From Acidimicrobiia bacterium (GTDB lineage Bacteria; Actinomycetota; Acidimicrobiia; Spongiisociales; UBA4744), in contig JAOTUY010000004.1 of NCBI GenBank assembly GCA_029863625.1, positions 1-64,000 of the forward strand: a stretch of DNA of 64,000 nt, in the 5' to 3' direction. Each line of letters begins with the position of its first letter. Position 1 is the first letter of the stretch. Shown here one piece after another: positions 34,842 to 42,138 of the stretch. The translations under genes were made by a program, and so were the position numbers. The notes beneath the pieces are model-generated. The model saw nothing but the letters and a program-made list of their open reading frames with translations, was not told the DNA's origin and made no database searches.

Positions 34842-36001
34842 GGTGTACCCGCTGCGTTGAGCCAGGCTTTGGCCCAGCTTCCGTCCGGCTTGATCGCCAT
34901 CGTTTGGGTGCCCGCGCGTTGGAAATGGGCGACTGTGGCTGAGGCTTGCTGCGCCACCGACATGAGCACGGTCGACGCGAAATTGCGGGTGAGGAGCTGG
35001 CCGACTGCAAGGAGCTCGCCATCAGGGCTGCCGGTAATCAACACGAGGGCACCGCCCCGGCCACCGCGCTGCAATCGGAGAGCCGCGGCCCGGAGGTCAA
35101 GACCATCTGTCGGCTGAACACCCGCCAGGGCTTCCATGGACTTCGCGTAGGACCCGGGTTCTGCACTGCTGATCGGCGCTCCTCCGGTCCAGAGATCCGC
35201 GTCGAAGCCAGATGAGAGCATATGGCGGACCACAGAAGCGGCGCCGCTCACGGCTCGCTCGAAGGCCTCCGTGCCGTCGTAGCTCGATCCCCGAGGATCG
35301 AAGAAAACCAGCGCCCGCGACTGCCAAGGTGTTTCCAATTGTCGGATCATCAGCTCGTCGCGCTTGGCCGTTGACGGCCAGTGCACCCGCCTCAGATCAT
35401 CTCCCGTCTGGTACTCGCGGAGCGTGTAGAAATCCTCTCCGCCCCGATGGCTGAACTCAGGTTGAGAGGCGTACATCGATGGATCTAGTCCGCGTAGAAC
35501 GGGCAGACCGGAAAGCTGTTCAACGGCTGGATAGACGATCAAACGATCCTGCTGCCCTACGAGCTGACTGCGGTCGGCCAGGCGGAGCGGATCCGTAACG
35601 GAAACCCGGAGAGGGCCTACGTCGTAGATGCCCCGCGGCTTGCAGAGGATTTGGTAGGTGGCTGTTGCCGTCTCGTCGGGCGCCAACCGGGCGGCAGCGA
35701 AACGGGCCGACCCAAGACCGGCCACGTCGTCTTCGGCGGTCAGGTTCCACACCCGCCGGGCTCCAACGTTGGTGAGCGATGCCTCGACCACCGTCTGTTC
35801 CCCTTCGTGAACGAGGTTGGGGGAAAGACGCCGGGTGACGGCAACTGATGGGTTAGAGCGTCGCACGAACACGAACGCGGCCGTCGTCGCAACCGCCAAA
35901 AGCAGACCAATACTCAACAGCTCGGGTTCGCCGAGAGCTGCCCACAATACAAAAAGGGCCAGACTGGCTCCGAGCGCCGCCCAGCCTCTGTCCGTGAGCA
36001 T
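34817..36001 (-). CDS. DUF58 (vWA-like) protein
   Basis: A 394-residue protein with two N-terminal hydrophobic segments (about 9-42), a beta-rich region, then the DUF58 core near residues 175-240: FSHRGGEDFYTLREYQTGDDLRRVHWPSTAK. A degenerate vWA-like fold follows. ATG 36001 shares one base with the moxR stop (TGATG). Probably cooperates with the MoxR ATPase at the membrane. Confidence 0.9.
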   Translation of the reverse strand: MLTDRGWAALGASLALFVLWAALGEPELLSIGLLLAVATTAAFVFVRRSNPSVAVTRRLSPNLVHEGEQTVVEASLTNVGARRVWNLTAEDDVAGLGSARFAAARLAPDETATATYQILCKPRGIYDVGPLRVSVTDPLRLADRSQLVGQQDRLIVYPAVEQLSGLPVLRGLDPSMYASQPEFSHRGGEDFYTLREYQTGDDLRRVHWPSTAKRDELMIRQLETPWQSRALVFFDPRGSSYDGTEAFERAVSGAASVVRHMLSSGFDADLWTGGAPISSAEPGSYAKSMEALAGVQPTDGLDLRAAALRLQRGGRGGALVLITGSPDGELLAVGQLLTRNFASTVLMSVAQQASATVAHFQRAGTQTMAIKPDGSWAKAWLNAAGTPWPTVSAG

Positions 36002-36981
36002 CAGCTGGTGGCTCTCGTCCCCGGGACGCGCAAGTGGTGCAGCACGGAGTCGAGCACATCGCTGATCGTGGTGCCCCGCATCTGCGCTTCGGGACGCATG
36101 GCCATACGGTGTTCGAGCACGGTACCTGCCACCGCCTTGATGTCGTCGGGGGTGACGTACTCGCGTCCTTCGACTGCCGCCCGGACCCTGGCCACCCGCT
36201 GGAGATGGAGCGCCGCCCGAGGGGAAGCACCGAGCATCAGCTCACCGTGGCGCCGAGTCGCCTCAACCAGGTCAACGATGTAACCCTGTATGGAGGGCGC
36301 AACGTGCACGTGGTCGGCGACACCCGCCATTTCCAGGACCTGGTCCCCGGTTACGACCGGTTTGAGGTCTTCGAAAGTGGAGCGAATCCCGTGCGCTTCG
36401 AGTATCTCGAGTTCTTTACTGCGGACCGGATATCCGACCACCAGTTTCATCATGAAACGGTCGAGCTGTGACTCGGGGAGCGGGTAGGTCCCCTCGTGTT
36501 CGAGCGGGTTTTGCGTTGCGCCGACCAGGAAGGGGGGTGGCAAGGGCCGGGTGGTGCCGTCGACGGTCACCTGCCGTTCCTCCATGGCCTCGAGGAGCGC
36601 GGCCTGGGTCTTGGGGCTCGCCCGGTTGATTTCATCGCCCAGGACAATGTTGGCGAAGATGGCACCGGGTTTGAAGACAAAGTCGCTCTTCTGTCGGTCC
36701 CAGATGGACACGCCGGTAATGTCCGAGGGGAGGAGGTCGGGCGTGAATTGAACCCGATTGAAGTTGCAGTCGATCGACCGAGCCAGCGACTTGGCCAGTA
36801 GCGTCTTGCCAACACCGGGCACATCCTCGATCAGGACATGCCCCTGGGCCACCAGGCACATGGTGAGGAGCTCGATCACCTCGCGTTTGCCCTGAATGAC
36901 TTGCTCGATGTTCGAGACGATTTCTTCAAAACGCTCAGAGAACCACTGAATGCGGTCGGCGGCGACGGTAGCTGCGCTCAC
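36001..36981 (-). CDS. MoxR-family AAA+ ATPase
   Basis: The 326-residue protein starts at GTG 36981, with GAGGAGG about 11-17 nt upstream; an upstream frame to 37050 would cross the divergent promoter. Walker A is VPGVGKT (54-60) and Walker B is VLGDEINRASPKTQ near 115. MoxR signatures ATQNPLEHEGTYPLPESQLDRF and ASPRAALHL follow. First gene of the moxR-DUF58-transglutaminase operon; a chaperone-like role in assembling an envelope or metal-binding complex is inferred from the family. Confidence 0.93.
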   Translation of the reverse strand: MSAATVAADRIQWFSERFEEIVSNIEQVIQGKREVIELLTMCLVAQGHVLIEDVPGVGKTLLAKSLARSIDCNFNRVQFTPDLLPSDITGVSIWDRQKSDFVFKPGAIFANIVLGDEINRASPKTQAALLEAMEERQVTVDGTTRPLPPPFLVGATQNPLEHEGTYPLPESQLDRFMMKLVVGYPVRSKELEILEAHGIRSTFEDLKPVVTGDQVLEMAGVADHVHVAPSIQGYIVDLVEATRRHGELMLGASPRAALHLQRVARVRAAVEGREYVTPDDIKAVAGTVLEHRMAMRPEAQMRGTTISDVLDSVLHHLRVPGTRATS

Positions 36982-37054
36982 AGGGGGGAAGCCTCCTCGA
37001 CGGTTTGGCGAGAAGCCTATCAGAGCTTTCTCTTTGCGCCTCGGCCCCATCCCA

Positions 37055-37060
37055 TATAAT
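37055..37060 (+). promoter_or_regulatory. Consensus -10 (TATAAT) for the 37089 gene
   Basis: A perfect TATAAT 28 nt before GTG 37089. A CTTTGC/TTTGCG stretch 16-17 nt upstream is a weak -35. Confidence 0.6.
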
Positions 37061-37088
37061 CGGTACTAGGTTGGGTGAGAGGAGGCGC

Positions 37089-37328
37089 GTGCGCTGGGCA
37101 CTTGGGGCAGTCGCGCGACATCCCGGGCTGTGGCCCGAGGCTGTTCGCGTTGTGGTGGCGGTATCGCCCGATGGGTGGTGGCGTTCCTTTCCCTTTGTCC
37201 CTCGCGTCGATCCGGACTACTCAGCGTGGCGGATTGCGACGGCCTATGGAACGGAAACAGCAGTGGTGCAGGGGGATGACCTGATCAGCTACCTCCGATG
37301 GCGAAGACGACAACGGAGGAACGGGTGA
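37089..37328 (+). CDS. Small conserved actinobacterial-type protein (79 aa)
   Basis: GTG 37089 has GAGAGGAGG 4-12 nt upstream. The product contains ARHPGLWPEAVRVV, then DGWWRSFPFVPRVDPDYSAWRIATAYG and ends DLISYLRWRRRQRRNG. This Trp-rich, basic pattern recurs in short actinobacterial proteins of unknown function. Its TGA overlaps the next gene's GTG (GTGA). Divergent from moxR. Confidence 0.75.
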   Translation: MRWALGAVARHPGLWPEAVRVVVAVSPDGWWRSFPFVPRVDPDYSAWRIATAYGTETAVVQGDDLISYLRWRRRQRRNG

Positions 37329-37969
37329 AGGACGATCTGCGCACGGCGTTGTCGGCGATAGAGGGAGTCGAGCGGTCGGAAGTCGACCTGGCCGACAACG
37401 GCCCTCTTGGCATCCGCGTCCGTCTCGCCCATGGTGCCGACCGAGGTGCTGTAGCGGAGGCGGTGCAACGGCTGCTCCAAGCGCGTGGCCTTCGGTCGCG
37501 GGTCGCACCAGATCGACGACAGCCCGGACCTGAGACGCCCCCAACTCCACCGGAAGGACCGCAACGAGCGGGTCCAGAACCTGGACCCGCTCCACATCGA
37601 ACGATCGCAGAGTCGTCGGGCTCGTCTACCCCGTCGCCGGATAGGTACGGAATCGAGGCCGTGACTGTGTCCGAGACCATTCGAGAGATAGTCGTAACGG
37701 TGTTGGCCGACGGGGGACGAACGGTAACTCGCCGGGCGCGACGCACCGAACAAGGGCTCCATGAGGCCATCGTTGCCGCAGTCGGCGAGCTAATTCACCC
37801 TGAGGCGCCTCCGGCCGGTCTGCGAGGCATCGAGTTTTCTGATGCCTTTCCGGCCATCACCGTGTATCTAGAAGGCCCCGACGGCCAGGTCCGGGTCGGG
37901 GCTGCTTTGGTGGCGGCGACCAACCCGTTTGCGTTTGCGCAAGCGGTCTGGGCAGCACTGCAGTCATAG
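37325..37969 (+). CDS. Hypothetical protein with Pro-rich linker (214 aa)
   Basis: I choose GTG 37325, which overlaps the previous stop and has GGAGG about 7 nt upstream; ATG 37298 is the alternative. Two small alpha/beta domains (residues about 1-65 and 105-214) flank a 40-residue Pro/Gly-rich linker. Both halves look like short ferredoxin-like or dsRBD-like folds by secondary pattern, but no family is recognised. The TAG stop runs into a heptamer array. Confidence 0.65.
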   Translation: MKDDLRTALSAIEGVERSEVDLADNGPLGIRVRLAHGADRGAVAEAVQRLLQARGLRSRVAPDRRQPGPETPPTPPEGPQRAGPEPGPAPHRTIAESSGSSTPSPDRYGIEAVTVSETIREIVVTVLADGGRTVTRRARRTEQGLHEAIVAAVGELIHPEAPPAGLRGIEFSDAFPAITVYLEGPDGQVRVGAALVAATNPFAFAQAVWAALQS

Positions 37970-37995
37970 TTGTTGGCTTTTGGTTCTCGGTTCTT
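37968..37995. repeat. Tandem heptamer array, 4 units (RGYTBTY)
   Basis: Exact 7-bp register: AGTTGTT, GGCTTTT, GGTTCTC, GGTTCTT. The first unit begins with the last two bases of the preceding stop codon (37967-37969). Convergent gap before the resolvase-like gene. Confidence 0.8.
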
Positions 37996-38038
37996 TGCAT
38001 GTGCGCGTCAAACCAGAATCACGAACGGAGTCGCCTCT

Positions 38039-38551
38039 TCAGGATGCCCGGGCTGGGGTAATCTCTTCCGCGAACGGGATCAATTCGATCAGCACGTCCC
38101 GGTCCGGGTCGGCCTCGACGATCTCCTCGGCAACGTCGGAGAATCTTCCGCGGTACGTCTGTTGCTTTGTCAGTACATCTCTGATCAACAGGCGGCCAGG
38201 ATCGGTAGCCGGATCAGCCAGGGCGGGGAGATCCATTTCATCAGTGCTAATCACGCTGACCTTCCGAACTCTGAGGTCTTGCAGCATGATCTCCTGGACC
38301 ATGATGTCGGCCGACAGGACCGACAGGTTGGCGATGAGGACCGTGTCGACATGTCCCGCCGAGATAATGCCAAGCAAGGCGCGGTAACCGTCTCGATCAT
38401 CTGCAGCACCTGCGCCAATGGTGTCCTGACACACCGCCAGCAACTGACACCGATTGTGGGCGACCCAGCGGCGGATCTGCTCCGATTGAACGAACACAGA
38501 GTCACCGCTGTCCGGCCCCGGGGCGTCACGTACATATCCAATCACACGCAT
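38039..38551 (-). CDS. Resolvase-like protein lacking the catalytic serine
   Basis: The 170-residue protein (ATG 38551) follows the fold pattern of the serine-recombinase N-terminal domain: MRVIGYVRDAPG, a helix with QSEQIRRWV, a DRDGYRALLGIISAGHVDTVLIANLSVLS segment and VSVISTDEMDL. Where active enzymes have RVS it reads RDA, and the arginine-rich LSRLxR loop reads LSVLSA. No DNA-binding C-terminal domain follows. It is therefore probably not a recombinase but a catalytically inactive, possibly regulatory, relative. An ATG 15 codons upstream is less likely. No mobile-element ends were seen nearby. Confidence 0.7.
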   Translation of the reverse strand: MRVIGYVRDAPGPDSGDSVFVQSEQIRRWVAHNRCQLLAVCQDTIGAGAADDRDGYRALLGIISAGHVDTVLIANLSVLSADIMVQEIMLQDLRVRKVSVISTDEMDLPALADPATDPGRLLIRDVLTKQQTYRGRFSDVAEEIVEADPDRDVLIELIPFAEEITPARAS

Positions 38552-38679
38552 GGGTCGAGTTTCGTGACGGCCACCGGTTGTGTCAAGGACCTTCACGCTG
38601 CGTGACCACCACCCAAGGATCTCCGCCGGTTGAACCCGGGCGGCTAGTAACCTGATCGCCTTCCGGATGGGAGCAGCAT

Positions 38680-39183
38680 TTGGCTAGAGCTCTGGTGTTG
38701 AACACCACCTATGAACCGCTTTCGATCGTGACCTCGCGGCGGGCAGTTGTGCTGGTTGTCAGCGACAAAGCCGATGTCGTCGAAGCTCAGGACGCCCTGT
38801 GGCGAGCAGAACGCTTCTCCATGCTGGTCCCCTCGGTGGTCAAGCTCCGTCGTTTTGTCAGGGTTCCCTACCTGCGAAGGATGCCGCTCACTCGAAGGGC
38901 TGTTTTCGCACGAGATGGCAACTATTGCCAGTACTGCGGTCGCGAAGCTGAATGCCTCGACCATGTGATACCCCGATCGAAGGGAGGCGCCCACACCTGG
39001 GAGAACGTGGTCGCCTGTTGCCGGGCATGTAACGTCCGTAAGGCCGATCACAACCTGGTGGAAACCTCAATGCAGCTGGTCAAGAGACCCGAGGCGCCGC
39101 GCCGCCATGATTGGGTGTTCGCCAGCACCGGGTTCCCGGTTGATCCGACCTGGCATCCGTACCTTTTGGCCGACTCCGCCTGA
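38680..39183 (+). CDS. HNH endonuclease family protein
   Basis: The 167-residue protein starts at TTG 38680, with GGGAG 8-12 nt upstream; the conserved ARALVLNTTYEPLSIVTSRRAV follows directly. The C-terminal HNH domain has zinc cysteines C83/C86 and C114/C117 with catalytic D94-H95, N109 and H124. These stand-alone HNH proteins are common in Actinobacteria; the biological substrate is not known. Confidence 0.87.
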   Translation: MARALVLNTTYEPLSIVTSRRAVVLVVSDKADVVEAQDALWRAERFSMLVPSVVKLRRFVRVPYLRRMPLTRRAVFARDGNYCQYCGREAECLDHVIPRSKGGAHTWENVVACCRACNVRKADHNLVETSMQLVKRPEAPRRHDWVFASTGFPVDPTWHPYLLADSA

Positions 39184-39210
39184 GCTCGAACTCCCAGACC
39201 GCGTCGCTCC

Positions 39211-39239
39211 CAGCTACCAGCGTTTCAGCTTCCAGCGGC
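39211..39239. repeat. Degenerate heptamer-like run (CAGCNNC)
   Basis: CAGCTAC, CAGCGTTT (8 bp), CAGCTTC, CAGCGGC in near-7-bp register in the convergent HNH/uspA gap. A related CCCAGAC/CTCCCAG stretch precedes it. More degenerate than the other arrays. Confidence 0.45.
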
Positions 39240-39293
39240 TAGATCGCTTGTCCTCAGTGACGTGACTTCGCTGGCCGCCGGGTGCTCTTCGAG

Positions 39294-39806
39294 TTATCGT
39301 ACGAGGATCACGGTGCACGGAGCCAGCCGGGCCAGCTTGGTGCCCGTCGAACCGAGCAGGCCCTCAAATCGTCCCCGTCCGTGCGTCCCGATGATGAGCA
39401 CGTCCGCATCTATCTCGGTGGTCAATTCCAACACGGTGACAGCCGGGCTGTCGCTCTCCTTGGCGACCACCGTCGGGGTGATCCCCCTCGACTCGAGGGC
39501 TTGTTGCACGGCCGTCGTCCGTTTTCTTTTCTGATCGTCGACGTAGCGGGCGATCATCGCATCGTCCCCGGGCCAGTTGGAGGTGAGCGTGCCGGCGGTT
39601 GGCTGCCCAACGTACTCGTGATCTTCATCGATGTCCGCTTGAGGCGGTGGCGTCCGGAAGAACCCTCGCAGTTCGGTCAGGAGTGTACGGGGTACTTCCA
39701 CGACCGTCGCCAGAGTGATGACGTCGCCCTCTTCGAAGAGGCGGACCGCCATTTCTGCCGTGAGACCTGCGTCGAGGTTGCCGTCAGTAGCGATGAGAAT
39801 CTGCAT
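39294..39806 (-). CDS. Universal stress protein (UspA family)
   Basis: A 170-residue single-domain protein from ATG 39806, with AAGGAG 9-14 nt upstream. It opens MQILIATDGNLDAGLTAEMAVRLF and ends with the ATP-binding signature GTHGRGRFEGLLGSTGTKLARLAPCTVILV (here mentioned as GTHGRGRF then GSTGTKLA). A long insert with FFRTPPPQADIDED (about 52-85) is larger than in the minimal family. Nucleotide-binding UspA proteins respond to starvation and stress. Confidence 0.88.
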   Translation of the reverse strand: MQILIATDGNLDAGLTAEMAVRLFEEGDVITLATVVEVPRTLLTELRGFFRTPPPQADIDEDHEYVGQPTAGTLTSNWPGDDAMIARYVDDQKRKRTTAVQQALESRGITPTVVAKESDSPAVTVLELTTEIDADVLIIGTHGRGRFEGLLGSTGTKLARLAPCTVILVR

Positions 39807-40099
39807 CTCCACAACTCCTTGGGTATGGAGCGAGGATAGTGCAGCCCGGAGCTCAGAATCAGGGATTCGACACCCTTCCACGGCTGTGAACTCGAAGCCG
39901 CGGGTACCTCGACCAAACGCGCAACCTTGTGACCCGAGAGCCGGCAGACCAATTCGCCAAGAAACGCATCGGCCATCGGGTAACTGTCGAGGCGAGACGC
40001 ATGCTGGCGAACACCGACGACTCGGCGGCTGCGATTGGGTCCCAGACACTCCGCACCCACTCGTCGGGTCACACCTGGGAAGAAAAGGGGGCGATAGGG
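39807..40099. other. Gene-free divergent spacer between uspA and mraZ
   Basis: No supported gene. Candidate frames on both strands are low quality and run into neighbours. A TATCCT hexamer on the minus strand near 39832-39837 is a plausible uspA -10. I looked for RNase P or tmRNA signatures and saw none. Confidence 0.5.
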
Positions 40100-40141
40100 T
40101 TGACATGTGGCGCGGAATGGGCCATAGTGGCACGCAGTGGA
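40100..40141 (+). promoter_or_regulatory. mraZ promoter with four 10-bp-spaced MraZ-type boxes
   Basis: TTGACA (40100-40105), 17-nt spacer, CATAGT (40123-40128). Four TGG cores (GTGG, ATGG, GTGG, GTGG) begin at 40107, 40117, 40127 and 40137, exactly 10 bp apart. They overlie the spacer, the -10 and the start region. MraZ proteins bind TGGGN direct repeats with 10-bp spacing upstream of their own gene, so this is an autoregulatory operator in sequence and position. Confidence 0.82.
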
Positions 40142-40173
40142 GGACTACGGATGTCGGACAGGGTGCAACAATC

Positions 40174-40605
40174 ATGTTCCTCGGTGAGTACCAGCACACA
40201 CTCGACCCGAAGGGAAGAGTCGTGTTGCCCGCCAAATTCCGCGAGCGGTTGGAGGACGGCTGTGTCATCACCAAAGGGCAGGAGCGATGCCTCTACGTCT
40301 TCCCGCTCGATCGGTGGGAGACGGAGGTAGAACGAGTGAACACGCTTCCCCGCACCGACGCCCGAGCTCGCAAACTCGCTCGGTCGTTCTTCGCCGGCGC
40401 CGATCTGCAATCTCCCGACAAACAGGGCAGGGTGCAGATTCCCGCCAATCTCCGCACCTACGGCGACCTCACGAAAGACCTCACGGTGGTGGGCGTTGCC
40501 GACCGCGTGGAGATTTGGGACACAGCGACCTGGAGTCGCATGTCCGCAGAAGCAGACGAGTACTACGCCGACATAGAGGAGGCCCTCGGCGAACACGGAA
40601 TCTGA
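40174..40605 (+). CDS. mraZ: Transcriptional regulator MraZ
   Basis: A 143-residue protein with two SpoVT/AbrB-like repeats: MFLGEYQHTLDPKGRVVLPAKFRE and SPDKQGRVQIPANLRTYGDL. ATG 40174 gives the canonical family N-terminus. It represses or modulates the dcw operon through the boxes at 40107-40141. First gene of the cluster. Confidence 0.95.
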   Translation: MFLGEYQHTLDPKGRVVLPAKFRERLEDGCVITKGQERCLYVFPLDRWETEVERVNTLPRTDARARKLARSFFAGADLQSPDKQGRVQIPANLRTYGDLTKDLTVVGVADRVEIWDTATWSRMSAEADEYYADIEEALGEHGI

Positions 40606-40705
40606 CATGGCAATCGAGGACTGGTTCATCGCCAGCCCCCCGGAACCAACGGAAGGCCCCTTACTCCGCCCGCTTCCTTTGGTGCCAGCGCCCGGGGGGC
40701 TGACC

Positions 40706-41662
40706 ATGAACCAGACACCCGAAAGTCGCAAGTTTCACGAAGCAGTGATGGCAGAGGAGGTGGTCGAGCTGTTCCGTCCGTTGCACGAGGGCCTAATCAT
40801 CGACGCCACCTACGGCGGTGGTGGTCACAGCCGACGCATCCTCGATGCACTCGGCAGCAACGTGCGGATCCTCGCCTTCGATCGGGATCCGGACGCTATC
40901 AGGGAGGCAGAGGCCCGGCGCGCGGACGCCGATCCGGGAAATCGGCTGCAGATCCTCAACCGCAACTACAGGGATATGGAAGACGTGATGATCGAGAAGA
41001 GCATCGAAAGTTTCAGCGGCGCCTTCTTCGATCTGGGGGTTTCTAGCCACCAGGTCGAAGAAGGCACCCGAGGTTTCTCCTACCGGGCGGCCGGACCCCT
41101 CGACATGCGGATGGGTCCCGATGCCCCCCATACCGCCGCCGAATTAGTCAACGAATGGTCCGAAGCTGATCTCGCTCGAGTGATCCGATCCTACGGGGAG
41201 GAGCCCTTTGCCGCCCGGGTGGCCCGGGCCATCGTGGCCGCTCGTCCGATCGACAACACGGTGCAACTGGCAGAGATCATTCGCCTGGCTATCCCCGCCG
41301 CCGCCCGCCGGACTGGAGGCCATCCGGCTCGCAGGACGTTCCAGGGGTTGCGGATCGCGGCCAACGACGAACTCGGCGCGCTCGAGCAGGGTCTGGAGGC
41401 GGCGCTCAGCCGGCTGCGCCCCGCGGGTCGGTGTGTCGTTATCTCCTACCACTCGCTCGAAGATCGCATCGTCAAGCAGCGTTTTGCAGCGGGCGCTACC
41501 GGCTGCACCTGCCCGCCTGATTTTCCGATCTGCGTGTGCGAAGGAACGGCGGACCTGCGCCTTCTGACGCGTAAACCACTTCGCCCCACACCGGCGGAGG
41601 TCGCCATCAATCGGCGAGCGCGAAGTGCGCGCTTGCGGGCCGTTGAGAAGGTTGCTGCATGA
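40706..41662 (+). CDS. rsmH: 16S rRNA (cytosine-1402 N4) methyltransferase
   Basis: SAM-dependent methylation of C1402 in the ribosomal P site. I favour ATG 40706 (MNQTPESRKFHEAVMAEEV), which lies just before the conserved domain and after a GGGGGG purine run. An in-frame ATG at 40607, 2 nt after the mraZ stop, would add 33 non-conserved Pro-rich residues and cannot be excluded. Motifs: IIDATYGGGGHSRRIL (SAM), FFDLGVSSHQVEEGTRGFS, ALSRLRPAGRCVVISYHSLEDR. Length from 40706 is 318 residues. Its TGA overlaps the ftsL-like ATG. Confidence 0.93.
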   Translation: MNQTPESRKFHEAVMAEEVVELFRPLHEGLIIDATYGGGGHSRRILDALGSNVRILAFDRDPDAIREAEARRADADPGNRLQILNRNYRDMEDVMIEKSIESFSGAFFDLGVSSHQVEEGTRGFSYRAAGPLDMRMGPDAPHTAAELVNEWSEADLARVIRSYGEEPFAARVARAIVAARPIDNTVQLAEIIRLAIPAAARRTGGHPARRTFQGLRIAANDELGALEQGLEAALSRLRPAGRCVVISYHSLEDRIVKQRFAAGATGCTCPPDFPICVCEGTADLRLLTRKPLRPTPAEVAINRRARSARLRAVEKVAA

Positions 41663-42063
41663 CGGCCCGCCTCGCTCCCGCTCCGCGGCAACGACCCCAG
41701 ATCAGGGTCGTACCCGGTCGCGGCAGGCAACATCTGCGCATGGCTCCCTGGTTGCTCTTCACGGCTCTCGTCATCTTTGTCTTCTTCGCGCTCATCTATT
41801 CGAGGACCACCTTGAGCGACTCTGCCTTCCGTCTCGATGAAGTCGAATCGCAGATCGCCGAGGAAGAAGTGGCTTATCAACAATTGCGCCTGGAAGTTGC
41901 GCGTCTCCAATCACCGGAGCGAGTCGTTCCGCTCGCCAAGGGAATCGGGCTGGTACTTCCCCACGAAGTCAGGACGGTCGAAGCGGCCGGAGTAGCCGGC
42001 TTCGAAGGCGGCGCCGAGGCACGCTGGGCCGAAGTGAAATCGATTCTTACCGCATCGCCATGA
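41659..42063 (+). CDS. ftsL: FtsL-like bitopic division protein
   Basis: A 134-residue protein at the ftsL position of the cluster, ATGA-coupled to rsmH. It has a basic cytoplasmic N-terminus (1-27), one membrane segment (about 29-47: APWLLFTALVIFVFFALIYS) and a short extracytoplasmic coiled coil (DEVESQIAEEEVAYQQLRLEVARLQ). FtsL/FtsB proteins are poorly conserved, so identification rests on topology and position. Confidence 0.75.
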   Translation: MTARLAPAPRQRPQIRVVPGRGRQHLRMAPWLLFTALVIFVFFALIYSRTTLSDSAFRLDEVESQIAEEEVAYQQLRLEVARLQSPERVVPLAKGIGLVLPHEVRTVEAAGVAGFEGGAEARWAEVKSILTASP

Positions 42064-42138
42064 GGACAACCGGACCGAGCGCTGGCGACCGGAGCCCCAC
42101 GGGTTACCAAGGACCCGAAGGAAGAGGCTCGCCCGTCG

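Noticed and set aside
38039..38551. Resolvase-like gene as evidence of an active transposon or integron
   Set aside because: No terminal inverted repeats, target duplication or att-like site was seen, and catalytic residues are missing.
39677..40072. Minus-strand frame in the uspA/mraZ spacer
   Set aside because: It overlaps uspA in another frame, has no ribosome site and has a composition unlike the neighbours.
39807..40173. Possible structured RNA (for example RNase P RNA) in the 367-bp spacer
   Set aside because: No conserved RNase P, tmRNA or SRP core sequence is recognisable; only promoter elements were found.
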